NCBI RefSeq assembly: GCF_008386395.1
Contig: NZ_CP043761.1
Span: 2,108,001 to 2,172,000, forward strand
Reading direction: 5' to 3'
Length of the DNA stretch: 64,000 bases
From: Paenibacillus sp. 37
GTDB taxonomy: Bacteria; Bacillota; Bacilli; Paenibacillales; Paenibacillaceae
The notes under the pieces were generated by a model. The model ran no database searches and was not told the origin of the DNA. It was given only the letters and a program-made list of their open reading frames with translations. The position numbers and the translations under genes are program-made. Shown piece by piece: positions 37,011 through 45,522 of this stretch (position 1 is the stretch's first letter; each line of letters opens with the position of its first letter).

Positions 37011-37050
37011 AAAAGAAAACCTCCGGTAAACCCGGAGGTTTTCTTTTCTT
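37011..37050 (+). terminator. Strong terminator after mdh
   Basis: GAAAACCTCCGG pairs with CCGGAGGTTTTC around a short loop, followed by T-rich sequence. Confidence 0.92.
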
Positions 37051-37119
37051 TGGATAAGATCCCCAGTATAATGGGATGTGATGTATAGCACACCGAAAAT
37101 GTTGAGGAGGATGAAAATT

Positions 37120-37545
37120 TTGACAATGATTATGTATCTGCTCCATATTGTTGGAGCACTGGCGATGGGATTCTATTTGATTCTGCCATTTGTGGTCGGT
37201 AAAATCCGTACCTTGAATGCTGCAGCACAAGAGGGAGCCTTTGCATCGCTTCGTTCTTTGAACAAAGTCGCGCAGTATGGACTTGTAATCCAACTTTTAA
37301 CGGGTGGTTACCTGATGACAAAAGGTGAGTATTCTCATGTCTGGATGGCTGTCGTTGTTGTTCTGCTCTTGGCTATTGCGGCTATTGGAGGAATTATGGG
37401 TAAACCGCTGCGACTCGCTGCAGAAGGCGTGAAAAACAAGCGTGATGTCGGTCCTGAGCAAAGCAAGATCCGTATGTTCAGTACACTTCTGGCTGTATTC
37501 TTGCTAATCATGGTGTACCTGATGGTGAATAATCAGGTGATCTAA
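37120..37545 (+). CDS. Four-TM membrane protein (hypothetical)
   Basis: This protein has 141 residues. Hydrophobic segments lie at about 3-25, 45-65, 70-93 and 117-138. Between them is PLRLAAEGVKNKRDVGPEQSKIR, likely cytoplasmic. TTG 37120 is preferred because AGGAGG lies nine bases upstream; ATGs at 37078 and 37111 are too early or abut that site. The family was not recognised. It stands alone between two terminators. Confidence 0.65.
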   Translation: MTMIMYLLHIVGALAMGFYLILPFVVGKIRTLNAAAQEGAFASLRSLNKVAQYGLVIQLLTGGYLMTKGEYSHVWMAVVVVLLLAIAAIGGIMGKPLRLAAEGVKNKRDVGPEQSKIRMFSTLLAVFLLIMVYLMVNNQVI

Positions 37546-37666
37546 GTGCGTTGTGGACGGTTAATCCACCCTACTAAGATGTATTGTTAGTCGTTGGTTA
37601 AGCGTTTGCAGACGTAATTAGGACAAGCTGGATGATATATAAGATGGTGTTTCATTGAAACAAATG

Positions 37667-37703
37667 AAAAATAGACAGCCTCATTGGCTGTCTATTTTTT
37701 TGT
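37667..37703 (+). terminator. Strong terminator
   Basis: AATAGACAGCC pairs with GGCTGTCTATT over a TCATT loop, followed by T. It can serve the membrane protein, and its AAAA start gives some function on the other strand. Confidence 0.9.
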
Positions 37704-37813
37704 TATTACCAGGATGATGAAATTAGCAGTCCTCGGTTTATTTGAACTGGAACTATAGGAATCACTACCATACATAACAGCATGCATATTCCATCAGACA
37801 CGGTCTACATTGG

Positions 37814-39373
37814 TTAGGTTGAACTCACAGTATACGCACGCACTGCATTTCGACCATTGCGCTTGGATTCGTACAAGGCAGTATCAGCGTCGCGTAATAA
37901 GGACTCCAGCGAATCTGACCCTCCATTGTACTGGGCAATACCAAAGCTTGAGGTCAGTGTAATAGGCACTCCCTTAACATCCAGGGGGTCATTCAATAAG
38001 GCAACTCTCAGTCGCTCGGCAAGATTCTCGGCTTCTTGAAGCGAGGTATTCGGAAGAGCGATGACAAACTCTTCTCCTCCATAACGAGCGAACAACATCT
38101 CAGGTCGCAAAAAACGATTACATACGGAGACTACATGAATGAGGGCCTGATCGCCAACATCATGCCCGTACGTATCGTTGATGCGTTTAAAGTAATCAAT
38201 ATCAAATAAAATAAATGAAACAGGTTGCAGATTAAGTTGAGCTTCGCTCAACATTTTCCGCCCCTTATGCAAAAATTGAGTGCGATTATAGATTTTGGTC
38301 AGACCATCAAAATAAGCCAGTTGTTTGAGTTGTTCTTGCAAGAAGCGTTGTTCCGTTATATCAATGAGCATAATCAGACTACCTACAATCTGTGCATCCT
38401 TGTTATACACGTAAGATGTCCTGACCTGATAACAGACGGTTTCTCCATTTAACTGCCAGTACAGATCGGTTTGCAATCCTTCTTTGTGATAATCAACTGG
38501 GAACGTCTCTCCAGCAAGATTAAGCCATATATCATCCAAGAGTTGGCCAACCATGGTTGTATTAAGCTCTGGCAACATGTCACGCAGAGATCTATTGTAA
38601 TCAACGAGTCGATTGGAACTATCCAGTACAATAACCCCTTCACGCATGCTCTCGAAAATACTGTCTTTGGCGATGGGTACGATGGTCAGGAGACGAGAGG
38701 ATAGAATGGCCCAAATATACATGGCAGAGGTAATACACATGAGTACGGGTACGGGGTCCATCCCGCCAGGAGTCAAACCAAGCAAATACAGAAAAGCTGC
38801 GACCATAGGAATAATCTGTGAAGTAATCAGAGTCAGCAATTGACGACGGTACATTTTCTTGGTGTGTTTCCATTGTGCAATCAGAATGAGGCAGGCACAT
38901 AACAGACAGGAGAACGTGAATGCACCGTGTACAACATACCATTGACCTACTGCAATATCCATCAGAGGAACTGGACTATCTACTCTCAGCCATACTTTTT
39001 TATAGAAAAGATGATGATAGTCATTGGTTGCAACCATAACTAAAGTAATGGAAGGGATTACAAACAATGCGGCAGTTACCTTTTTGGATAACGTTTTTCC
39101 TGTGTACTTTATCATCAACATGAGACCAAGGGATGCGGAGAAAGGCATGCCTATATACTCCACGGTAGTCCAGAACTTCATTTGCTCCAGTGTGTTACTG
39201 GCCAGCTCAATCGCATAACCAAAAGTGTAAATGGAGAGTGCTGCTGTGTAGAGAATGAATATTTTGGAGCTGGGGATTTCGGATCTTCTGAAATAGGTAT
39301 ATAAACACAAAAAGACATTCAGCACGGCTGAAGTGGCTACGAGTGTTATATATGAATTAATATGCGATTCCAT
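37814..39373 (-). CDS. Membrane diguanylate cyclase: 7TM-PAS-GGDEF
   Basis: This 519-residue protein makes cyclic di-GMP from two GTP. Seven membrane segments in the first about 215 residues resemble the 7TM N-terminus of sensor kinases. A PAS domain (about 225-340) and a GGDEF domain (about 350-515) follow. The active loop is FARYGGEEF (near residue 430), a functional GGEEF variant. The upstream turn ILFDIDYFKRINDTYGHDVGD carries the metal-binding Asp. An RxxD inhibitory site is not obvious. ATG 39373 has GGAG eight bases upstream. It sits alone, with a promoter and palindrome upstream. Confidence 0.93.
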   Translation of the reverse strand: MESHINSYITLVATSAVLNVFLCLYTYFRRSEIPSSKIFILYTAALSIYTFGYAIELASNTLEQMKFWTTVEYIGMPFSASLGLMLMIKYTGKTLSKKVTAALFVIPSITLVMVATNDYHHLFYKKVWLRVDSPVPLMDIAVGQWYVVHGAFTFSCLLCACLILIAQWKHTKKMYRRQLLTLITSQIIPMVAAFLYLLGLTPGGMDPVPVLMCITSAMYIWAILSSRLLTIVPIAKDSIFESMREGVIVLDSSNRLVDYNRSLRDMLPELNTTMVGQLLDDIWLNLAGETFPVDYHKEGLQTDLYWQLNGETVCYQVRTSYVYNKDAQIVGSLIMLIDITEQRFLQEQLKQLAYFDGLTKIYNRTQFLHKGRKMLSEAQLNLQPVSFILFDIDYFKRINDTYGHDVGDQALIHVVSVCNRFLRPEMLFARYGGEEFVIALPNTSLQEAENLAERLRVALLNDPLDVKGVPITLTSSFGIAQYNGGSDSLESLLRDADTALYESKRNGRNAVRAYTVSST

Positions 39374-39779
39374 TGTCAGGTCTCCATGTTAGGTAGAATG
39401 ATCAAACCAATAAAAATGAGAGTTAAAACACATCAGTATACTGTACATTGTACATCAGCCCAAGCAGCTTAGGAATACACTTTGTATCATGAAACAGTCT
39501 AATTTCGAATAAATTTCGAATTTTGGCAAAACAGGCATTGAAGAAAATCGGTTGTTTGATATCCAAAGAGAGTGGTAAATAACGAATAGAAGGTAGGACG
39601 CTGATAGAGACAGCACACTGAGGCTTAAGTTGCTGTTCATCGCAGAAGAATAATCTGAACTGTTCATGCCATCCTACAGAATGAGACTTTTTCAGAGAAC
39701 GAAAGACAAGGAACGACACAGTTGAAGTCCATGTCTTCTGTAATCCAAATATGTTCACATTTTGAGAGGAGAATGTTAG
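39374..39779. other. Divergent intergenic region between the diguanylate cyclase and SDR genes
   Basis: The stretch is 406 bases. A 111-codon minus-strand frame (39423-39758) has a GTG start, no ribosome site and no recognisable motif, so it is not called a gene. The region carries the cyclase promoter (listed) and, at its right end, GAGAGGAG, the ribosome site of the SDR gene. Confidence 0.5.
39435..39463 (-). promoter_or_regulatory. Candidate cyclase promoter with palindromic operator in the spacer
   Basis: Read on the minus strand: TTGGGC (39463-39458), 17 bases, TATACT (39440-39435). The spacer contains TGTACATTGTACA (39442-39454), a near-perfect palindrome placed between -35 and -10, a typical repressor position. 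Confidence 0.45.
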
Positions 39780-40652
39780 ATGTCAACCAATACACAACAA
39801 AATCAAAAAACAATGCCAGCACAGCACCAGGATCAACGCCCCGGAATTGAATCGGAGATGCATCCCAGACCGGAGTTTGAAAAGCCTGAATACAAGGCAG
39901 CAGGTAAACTGACGGGTAAGGTAGCGCTCATTACAGGGGGGGACAGTGGGATCGGACGTGCTGTTGCTGTTACGTATGCCAAGGAAGGCGCGGATATCGC
40001 CATTGTATATCTGAACGAGCACGAAGATGCCAAGGAAACGAAGCGTCAGGTCGAACAGGAAGGACGCAAGTGCATCTTGATAGCCGGAGATATTGGTGAT
40101 GATGCCTTTGCGAAGAAGACGGTTCAGCAGACAGTGGATGAACTGGGCAAACTGGACATTGTCGTGAATAACGCTGCAGAACAGCACCCACAACAGAATC
40201 TGGAGGATATTACGCCAGAACAACTGGAGCGAACATTCCGTACTAATATCTTCGGTATGTTCTATGTGACGCAGGCAGCCCTGCCACATCTGAAGAAGGG
40301 CAGTACGATTATTAACACGACATCCATCACAGCCTATCGCGGGAGCCCGACCCTGCTTGATTATTCCTCTACCAAAGGAGCTATCACTTCGTTCACACGT
40401 TCTCTGTCGATGAATGTGATTGAGAAGGGGATCCGTGTGAATGCCGTGGCACCAGGTCCGATCTGGACACCGCTCATTCCATCCACCTTTGATGAGAAAA
40501 AGGTAAGCGAGTTCGGTGCAACGCAACCGATGAAGCGACCGGGACAACCGGATGAACTGGCTCCAGCCTATGTATATCTTGCTTCAGATGATTCCTCGTA
40601 TGTGAGCGGACAGGTAATGCATGTGAACGGCGGTGAAGTGGTAAACGGGTAA
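39780..40652 (+). CDS. SDR-family oxidoreductase (YhdF/YhxC-type)
   Basis: This 290-residue classical short-chain dehydrogenase has a glutamine/proline-rich N-terminal extension of about 45 residues, typical of the general-stress SDR group of Bacillales. The cofactor loop is ALITGGDSGIGRAVA. NNAAEQ is the structural Asn motif, and the catalytic Ser, Tyr and Lys lie in NTTSITAYRG and LDYSSTKGA. The C-terminus ends SSYVSGQVMHVNGGEVVNG. The substrate is unknown. ATG 39780 follows GAGAGGAG, and a terminator follows. Confidence 0.9.
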   Translation: MSTNTQQNQKTMPAQHQDQRPGIESEMHPRPEFEKPEYKAAGKLTGKVALITGGDSGIGRAVAVTYAKEGADIAIVYLNEHEDAKETKRQVEQEGRKCILIAGDIGDDAFAKKTVQQTVDELGKLDIVVNNAAEQHPQQNLEDITPEQLERTFRTNIFGMFYVTQAALPHLKKGSTIINTTSITAYRGSPTLLDYSSTKGAITSFTRSLSMNVIEKGIRVNAVAPGPIWTPLIPSTFDEKKVSEFGATQPMKRPGQPDELAPAYVYLASDDSSYVSGQVMHVNGGEVVNG

Positions 40653-40699
40653 TTCTTTAAGATGCTTTCGGAATTCGTATAGGATTGAATATATAGAGA

Positions 40700-40742
40700 G
40701 ACGTATCGCATTCAGCAAGGCTGAGCGGTGCGTCTTTTTTAT
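40700..40742 (+). terminator. Terminator after the SDR gene
   Basis: GACGTATCGC pairs, with G-U pairs, to GCGGTGCGTC. An inner TCAGC/GCTGA stem and a T run complete it. Confidence 0.8.
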
Positions 40743-40904
40743 ATCAGGGGAATGTGCAAGTTTAAGATGCGGTTAGCAGCTGTTTACAAAAGTCTGCATC
40801 TGCGTTGATACATATATGATATTGTACGAATAGCCTTGCTGACTGGAATCTCCCTAATCTGTGATATGATAGATCGAGCAATTATACTCGGAGGGATAAG
40901 TCAT

Positions 40905-41252
40905 ATGAAAATGAGCAAACAGAATGCAGCGCATTATATATGGGGTGCACAGTGCGATGGCTGGCACCTTGTTCAAAACGATAAATTGAGCATCATTCAT
41001 GAGCGAATGCCTGCAGGAACGGCTGAAACACGACATTACCATTCGGTAAGCCGTCAGTTTTTTTTCATCCTCAGCGGTGAAGCATGTATGGAACTTAATG
41101 GTGAAATGTTCGTGCTGGAAAACCATGAAGGAATAGAGATTGCCCCCGGAATGCCGCATCAAATGATGAATCGCAGCAACGAAGAAGTGGAGTTTCTCGT
41201 TATTTCCAATCCAGGCACCCGTGGGGACCGAATTGAACTGGATTCAAGGTAG
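40905..41252 (+). CDS. Cupin-domain protein
   Basis: This 115-residue single cupin barrel has HYHSVSRQFFFILSGEA as motif 1 and GIEIAPGMPHQMMNRS as motif 2, with His residues suited to metal binding. ATG 40905 has GGAGGG nine bases upstream; the longer frame from 40836 is rejected. It stands just before phoR but is not obviously linked to it. No catalytic role can be assigned. Confidence 0.75.
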   Translation: MKMSKQNAAHYIWGAQCDGWHLVQNDKLSIIHERMPAGTAETRHYHSVSRQFFFILSGEACMELNGEMFVLENHEGIEIAPGMPHQMMNRSNEEVEFLVISNPGTRGDRIELDSR

Positions 41253-41295
41253 GGCAAGACATAAGATGTTAATCTGATTATAAAGGAAGAGATAG

Positions 41296-43116
41296 ATGAG
41301 ACCGTTTCGAATTCGCCTTGCCATCATTATGATGGTGCTGATCGGTGTATCCGTCATTGTAGCTGGATATACGATGGGCAGAGTGTTTAAAACTACGCAT
41401 ATAACCGCATTGGAGCAAACCATGGTACGCGAGATTAATCTGCTCAAAGCCACTTTTCCATTCCATGATGCAAGTGATCCAACCTCGGAAGCCACGCGAA
41501 AGTATTATTCAGATCGAGCGCTGGAACTGGATCGACTGACGGATTCCCGTGTAACCTTCATCAATAAAGACGGCATGGTCATTGGAGATTCCGAGAGTGA
41601 TCCGGCATCGATGGATAATCACTTGAACCGTGAGGAGATTAAGGGTGCCGTCGGAGATGGATACGGGCAATCCATACGTTACAGTGAGACATTGGGACAA
41701 GACATGCTGTATGTAGCGCTACCTGTGAATTCGGATCAAAGTGACATGATTGAAATGCCCAGCGGAAAATTTGATGGCTACATCCGCCTTTCAATGAGTC
41801 TGCATGCGGTTGATCAGGGCCTCCAGCGTGGTTGGATGATTATGTTTGCTGCACTTGGACTACTGTTCTTAATTGTCGCGTTTGTCAGTTATCGGGTTGC
41901 ACGCGGACTAACCTCCCCCATTGAGCACATTACAAAAGTGGCTCATCGGATCACCAAGCTGGAATACGATGCGAGAGTTGATGTGACGCGTAGAGATGAG
42001 ATCGGACAGTTGGGGCTTGCGATCAACGGAATGGCAGACAGCTTGCAGTCCCAGCTGAAGACGATTCGTGACAATGAAGCGTTGCTACAGAGTGTCCTTG
42101 CTAACATGACTGGAGGCATTGTCATGATCGATGCAGGGCAGTCCATTGCATTGGTTAATCGGGAAGCGGAGCGTATGCTTGGTATTCAGGCAGGAAAGGT
42201 TACGAGTAAGCCTTATACTGAATTGAAGAGACACTACGAATTAACACGTACCATTGAAGAGAGTGTTGCATTGAAAGAACGGATGCATGAAGAAGTGAGT
42301 GTGTTCAACCCGGAGGAAAAACTGATCCGTATTGATGGCGTACCGATGTCCGAAGATGATGGTAGTTATCGAGGCATGTTGTTCCTGTTGCAGGACGTGA
42401 CGGCGATTCGCCGATTGGAGTCGATGCGCAGTGAGTTTGTCGCGAATGTCTCACATGAGCTCAAGACACCTGTTGCTGCGGTCAAGGGCTTTGCCGAAAC
42501 GTTGCTCAGTGGCGGGGTACAGGATAAGGAAACGGAGCGTTCATTCCTGAAAATCATCTATGATGAAGGAGATCGACTTAACCGATTAATTGGGGATATT
42601 CTGGAGTTATCCAAAATTGAATCGAAACGCGCACCGCTGCAATGTTCACCTGTTCATGTACACTCTTTCTTCGAAATGGTGCTGGGCACCTTGTCCAAGG
42701 TGGCGGAGAAAAAGCAGATTCGTCTGGAAATGCATGTTCCGGAGGAACTGTACATTGAAGCGGATGAGGACAAGATGAAGCAGATTTTCATCAATCTGTT
42801 ATCCAACGGAATCAATTATACCCCCGATGGTGGACGAGTGAAGCTACAGGTGACAATGGATAACGATGATGAAGTTGTCTTTGCGGTGTCGGATACCGGA
42901 ATTGGCATACCGAAAAAAGATTTGCCGCGAATCTTCGAACGGTTCTATCGTGTTGACAAAGGCAGATCCCGTAATTCAGGGGGCACAGGTCTTGGACTTT
43001 CCATCGTTAAACATCTGGTGGAACTGCATCATGGCAAATTGTCTGTAGAGAGTGAGCTGGGCATGGGGACAACGTTCCGTGTGATCCTTCCATTCATTCA
43101 GGAAGAAGAGATGTAG
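41296..43116 (+). CDS. phoR: PhoR-type sensor histidine kinase (phosphate response)
   Basis: This 606-residue protein has TM1 (about 6-27), an extracytoplasmic PhoR-like sensor (about 30-180), TM2 (about 181-202), HAMP, PAS (about 262-365), HisKA with NVSHELKTPVAA (phospho-acceptor His near 387), and HATPase with NLLSNGINYTPDGG, DTGIGIP and GGTGLGLSIVKHLV. It should phosphorylate the PhoP-type regulator encoded next. The order kinase then regulator is the reverse of B. subtilis phoP-phoR, and a Pho-type box lies between the two. Assignment to phosphate rests on the pstB-phoU neighbourhood; WalK/ResE-like kinases share this architecture. Confidence 0.85.
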   Translation: MRPFRIRLAIIMMVLIGVSVIVAGYTMGRVFKTTHITALEQTMVREINLLKATFPFHDASDPTSEATRKYYSDRALELDRLTDSRVTFINKDGMVIGDSESDPASMDNHLNREEIKGAVGDGYGQSIRYSETLGQDMLYVALPVNSDQSDMIEMPSGKFDGYIRLSMSLHAVDQGLQRGWMIMFAALGLLFLIVAFVSYRVARGLTSPIEHITKVAHRITKLEYDARVDVTRRDEIGQLGLAINGMADSLQSQLKTIRDNEALLQSVLANMTGGIVMIDAGQSIALVNREAERMLGIQAGKVTSKPYTELKRHYELTRTIEESVALKERMHEEVSVFNPEEKLIRIDGVPMSEDDGSYRGMLFLLQDVTAIRRLESMRSEFVANVSHELKTPVAAVKGFAETLLSGGVQDKETERSFLKIIYDEGDRLNRLIGDILELSKIESKRAPLQCSPVHVHSFFEMVLGTLSKVAEKKQIRLEMHVPEELYIEADEDKMKQIFINLLSNGINYTPDGGRVKLQVTMDNDDEVVFAVSDTGIGIPKKDLPRIFERFYRVDKGRSRNSGGTGLGLSIVKHLVELHHGKLSVESELGMGTTFRVILPFIQEEEM

Positions 43117-43151
43117 GCGTCTGGTATCAAAATGTAAAAAGGTTGTATTGT

Positions 43152-43183
43152 TTTACACCGCGTTAACAAATTAGTGCTATGAT
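43152..43183 (+). promoter_or_regulatory. PhoP-type box and promoter ahead of phoP
   Basis: TTTACA (43152-43157) and TTAACA (43163-43168) form a direct repeat with 11-bp period. TATGAT (43178-43183) is a good -10. This would give phoP its own autoregulated promoter between phoR and phoP. Confidence 0.6.
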
Positions 43184-43232
43184 AGAAAAAGTGTTGTGGC
43201 AACAGACAACCTATGAAGAGAGAAGGGGTATC

Positions 43233-43961
43233 ATGGCACAGCGTTTACTAGTTATTGAAGATGAACCTACATTATCAAGATTACTCACGTATAACCTGAC
43301 ACAGGAAGGTTACGACGTTACGGCAGAGGATCACGGATCTGCAGGATATGATCGGGCCTTGTCCCAGGAATTTGATCTCATTTTGCTGGATCTGATGCTT
43401 CCGGGCATGAATGGTCTGGACATTCTGAACAAGTTAAGAATACAAGGTGTAAGTACACCGGTTATCATTCTGACGGCCAAGAACGGTGAAGCCGAGGTTG
43501 TACAGGGACTGAAATCGGGTGCCGATGATTATATTACCAAACCATTTGGTGTATCTGAGTTATTAGCCCGAGTAGATGCGGTATTAAGACGTTATTCCAA
43601 TGGCGAAGATTTACCACAGCTTGAGGACAAAGATGGCTCACGAATTATTCTGGGAGAGCTGGAGATCTATCCTTTGAAATATGAAGTGACACTGGGTGGA
43701 CAATCCATCAGTCTGCGTCCGAAAGAGTTCGAAGTACTTCTATATTTGGCTAAAAAGCCGGGTGTGGTACTGACAAGGGATGATCTGATGAACGCAGTGT
43801 GGGGCTTCGATTATATCGGAGGTCAACGAACCGTGGATGTTCACGTCAGTTCATTACGTAAAAAGCTGGAGTTGGACCCGGAATCGGTTCATATTGATTC
43901 CATTCGTGGTGTAGGTTATAAATTGGTTGTCAAAAGAAAAGCTCCCCATCATTCAAGTTAG
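43233..43961 (+). CDS. phoP: PhoP-type response regulator (OmpR family)
   Basis: This 242-residue regulator has a receiver domain (about 1-120) with acidic Glu9/Asp10, phospho-acceptor Asp54 in LILLDLMLPGMNG, and Lys in YITKPFG. The C-terminal winged helix is of OmpR type, with SLRPKEFEVLLYLAKKPG and YIGGQRTVDVHVSSLRKKLE. It should bind TTHACA direct repeats; three such sites lie in this segment. ATG 43233 has AAGGGG six bases upstream; the longer frame from 43179 starts inside the -10 region and is rejected. Confidence 0.88.
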   Translation: MAQRLLVIEDEPTLSRLLTYNLTQEGYDVTAEDHGSAGYDRALSQEFDLILLDLMLPGMNGLDILNKLRIQGVSTPVIILTAKNGEAEVVQGLKSGADDYITKPFGVSELLARVDAVLRRYSNGEDLPQLEDKDGSRIILGELEIYPLKYEVTLGGQSISLRPKEFEVLLYLAKKPGVVLTRDDLMNAVWGFDYIGGQRTVDVHVSSLRKKLELDPESVHIDSIRGVGYKLVVKRKAPHHSS

Positions 43962-43985
43962 CAATGATCGGGGAGTTTTATTTTA
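43942..43985 (+). terminator. Terminator overlapping the end of phoP
   Basis: CTCCCC-atcATT pairs with AATgatc-GGGGAG, then TTTTATTTT. The left arm lies in the last phoP codons, and the T run overlaps the first half-site of the next Pho box. Confidence 0.85.
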
Positions 43986-44020
43986 CGTTCATTTAACATA
44001 AAGGAAGATTTTTCTTTACG
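43982..44020 (+). promoter_or_regulatory. PhoP-type box upstream of the CBS/chemoreceptor-like gene
   Basis: TTTACG (43982), TTAACA (43993), a degenerate unit (44004) and TTTACG (44015) are spaced exactly 11 bp apart, the layout of a PhoP binding region. Confidence 0.65.
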
Positions 44021-44113
44021 TAGAGGGAGTAGCATGGACTTATCTGAGTGATACTTTATACCTACATAATCCACCTCAAGACGGAGGTATTACGTAAAGG
44101 AGATTGCGCATTT

Positions 44114-45295
44114 ATGCCCATGTTGCTCGAAGTGAAACCTGACCACCCTCATGTTGTTTTACATAATGAAGATATAGCGACACCCGAACAGCAGCCTTGT
44201 GAAGTAAAGGTGGTTGCTGAAGAACCTGTAATCCATTTGCATGACTATTATCGTCAGGTACCTGTCGCCGGAGTCCATACCACCTGTGGAGAAGCTGCCG
44301 CGATGATGAATCAGGATCAGGAACACCCATGTATTGTGCTGTGTGATGAGCAGATGAAACCTACTGGATTGTTAATGCGAGAGACGTTATATCGGATGTT
44401 AAATGGCCGTTTTGCCGCAGATCTATTCTACCGTAAGCCGGTCAAACAAGTAGTGAATACATCTCCCGTTATTGCAGATATTCAAATGGAAGCCTCAACA
44501 ATTATTGATATTGCACTTGGACGGGATGAACAGCATTTCTACGATTGTCTGCTGGTTACGGACCAAGGCAGACTGCTTGGTGTGCTGACGATGCGTGACG
44601 TAATGTCGCTATCTCGCAGATTGCAACAGGCTGTTACGGAAGAGCGCATACGTACAGTAACCGAGAGTAGACAGGAGATATCCAGAATCAACGATGCGGT
44701 CACCAAGCTGGTGAATGCAGCGAATCAGACCGTTCATGAGGCCCGTGAGATCATGGCATTGTCCAAGCAGGGCGAAGAGAGTTTGAAACACGTTGATGCT
44801 TCCTATAACCGGGTACATCAGCATATGGAGAGTCAAGGTCAACATGCGGATCACATGCTGAATTCGATCAAAACAGGCTCAGGCATGGCACAATCCATTC
44901 GCTCCCTGGCAGATCAAAGTGGTCTCCTCGCCCTGAATGCTTCCATCGAAGCAGCTCATGCTGGTGAATATGGACGAGGTTTTCAGATTGTTGCAGGTGA
45001 GATTCGAGCGCTCGCAAAACAGACCCGTGAGGTTGCGGGGAACATGTCTTCATTGTTAGAGAATATTGGTGGATTGACCCTTCAGACTGTTGAACTGGTT
45101 AAGGCAAGCGGAGCGGAGATTGACGACAGTTCGGTGCATGTCACCGCAGGGGGAGCAACGTTCCGACAACTGAACAGTGCGGTGAGAGATTTGTCTCGTA
45201 TAGCAGAGGAGATCGCCATGGAAGGCGGGAAAGCTGGAGAAGTTGCAGAGCACATTCGTACGAAGCTGGATGAGATGGTTTCAAATAGTGAGTAA
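44114..45295 (+). CDS. Soluble CBS-pair protein with methyl-accepting-type signalling domain
   Basis: This 393-residue protein has no signal peptide, membrane segment or HAMP. Residues about 55-195 hold a CBS-like pair (HPCIVLCDEQMKPTGLLM and FYDCLLVTDQGRLLGVLTMRD). The rest is a long coiled coil with the chemoreceptor hairpin core SGLLALNASIEAAHAGEYG and GFQIVAGEIRALAKQTREVA. It should therefore bind CheW/CheA-like partners or act as a scaffold in the cytoplasm, with a nucleotide as likely ligand. It lies between phoP and pstB behind a four-unit Pho box, so it is probably induced by phosphate limitation. ATG 44114 follows AAGGAG by 11 bases. Confidence 0.85.
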   Translation: MPMLLEVKPDHPHVVLHNEDIATPEQQPCEVKVVAEEPVIHLHDYYRQVPVAGVHTTCGEAAAMMNQDQEHPCIVLCDEQMKPTGLLMRETLYRMLNGRFAADLFYRKPVKQVVNTSPVIADIQMEASTIIDIALGRDEQHFYDCLLVTDQGRLLGVLTMRDVMSLSRRLQQAVTEERIRTVTESRQEISRINDAVTKLVNAANQTVHEAREIMALSKQGEESLKHVDASYNRVHQHMESQGQHADHMLNSIKTGSGMAQSIRSLADQSGLLALNASIEAAHAGEYGRGFQIVAGEIRALAKQTREVAGNMSSLLENIGGLTLQTVELVKASGAEIDDSSVHVTAGGATFRQLNSAVRDLSRIAEEIAMEGGKAGEVAEHIRTKLDEMVSNSE

Positions 45296-45315
45296 TATAA
45301 AGTAGTCAATAAGGC

Positions 45316-45375
45316 AGACATCAGGAATCAGATTGATCCATCAAGCAGATCATGAAGGTTAAGGATGTCTTTTTT
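45316..45375 (+). terminator. Terminator after the CBS/chemoreceptor-like gene
   Basis: AGACATC pairs with GATGTCT, with an inner TGATC/GATCA stem, followed by TTTTTT. The T run overlaps the first half-site of the pstB Pho box. Confidence 0.7.
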
Positions 45376-45431
45376 ACATTCCGTTAACATGAAAGTGATA
45401 CTGTTTTTACAATGAAAGGGTAGGATATTAT
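45373..45431 (+). promoter_or_regulatory. PhoP-type box and promoter upstream of pstB
   Basis: TTTACA (45373), TTAACA (45384), degenerate GTGATA (45395) and TTTACA (45406) have an exact 11-bp period. TATTAT (45426-45431) is a candidate -10 box. Confidence 0.7.
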
Positions 45432-45522
45432 AGATGGCCGAGCAGCGATGAATGATTATCAGTATCGGTCTCAACGTAAAGGGAGTTTCCGTGTCCCTGC
45501 AGCGAAGGAGAAGTGAACATCC

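Noticed and set aside
39423..39758. A 111-codon minus-strand frame between the cyclase and SDR genes
   Set aside because: GTG start without a ribosome site, no recognisable motif, and it would cover the SDR promoter region.
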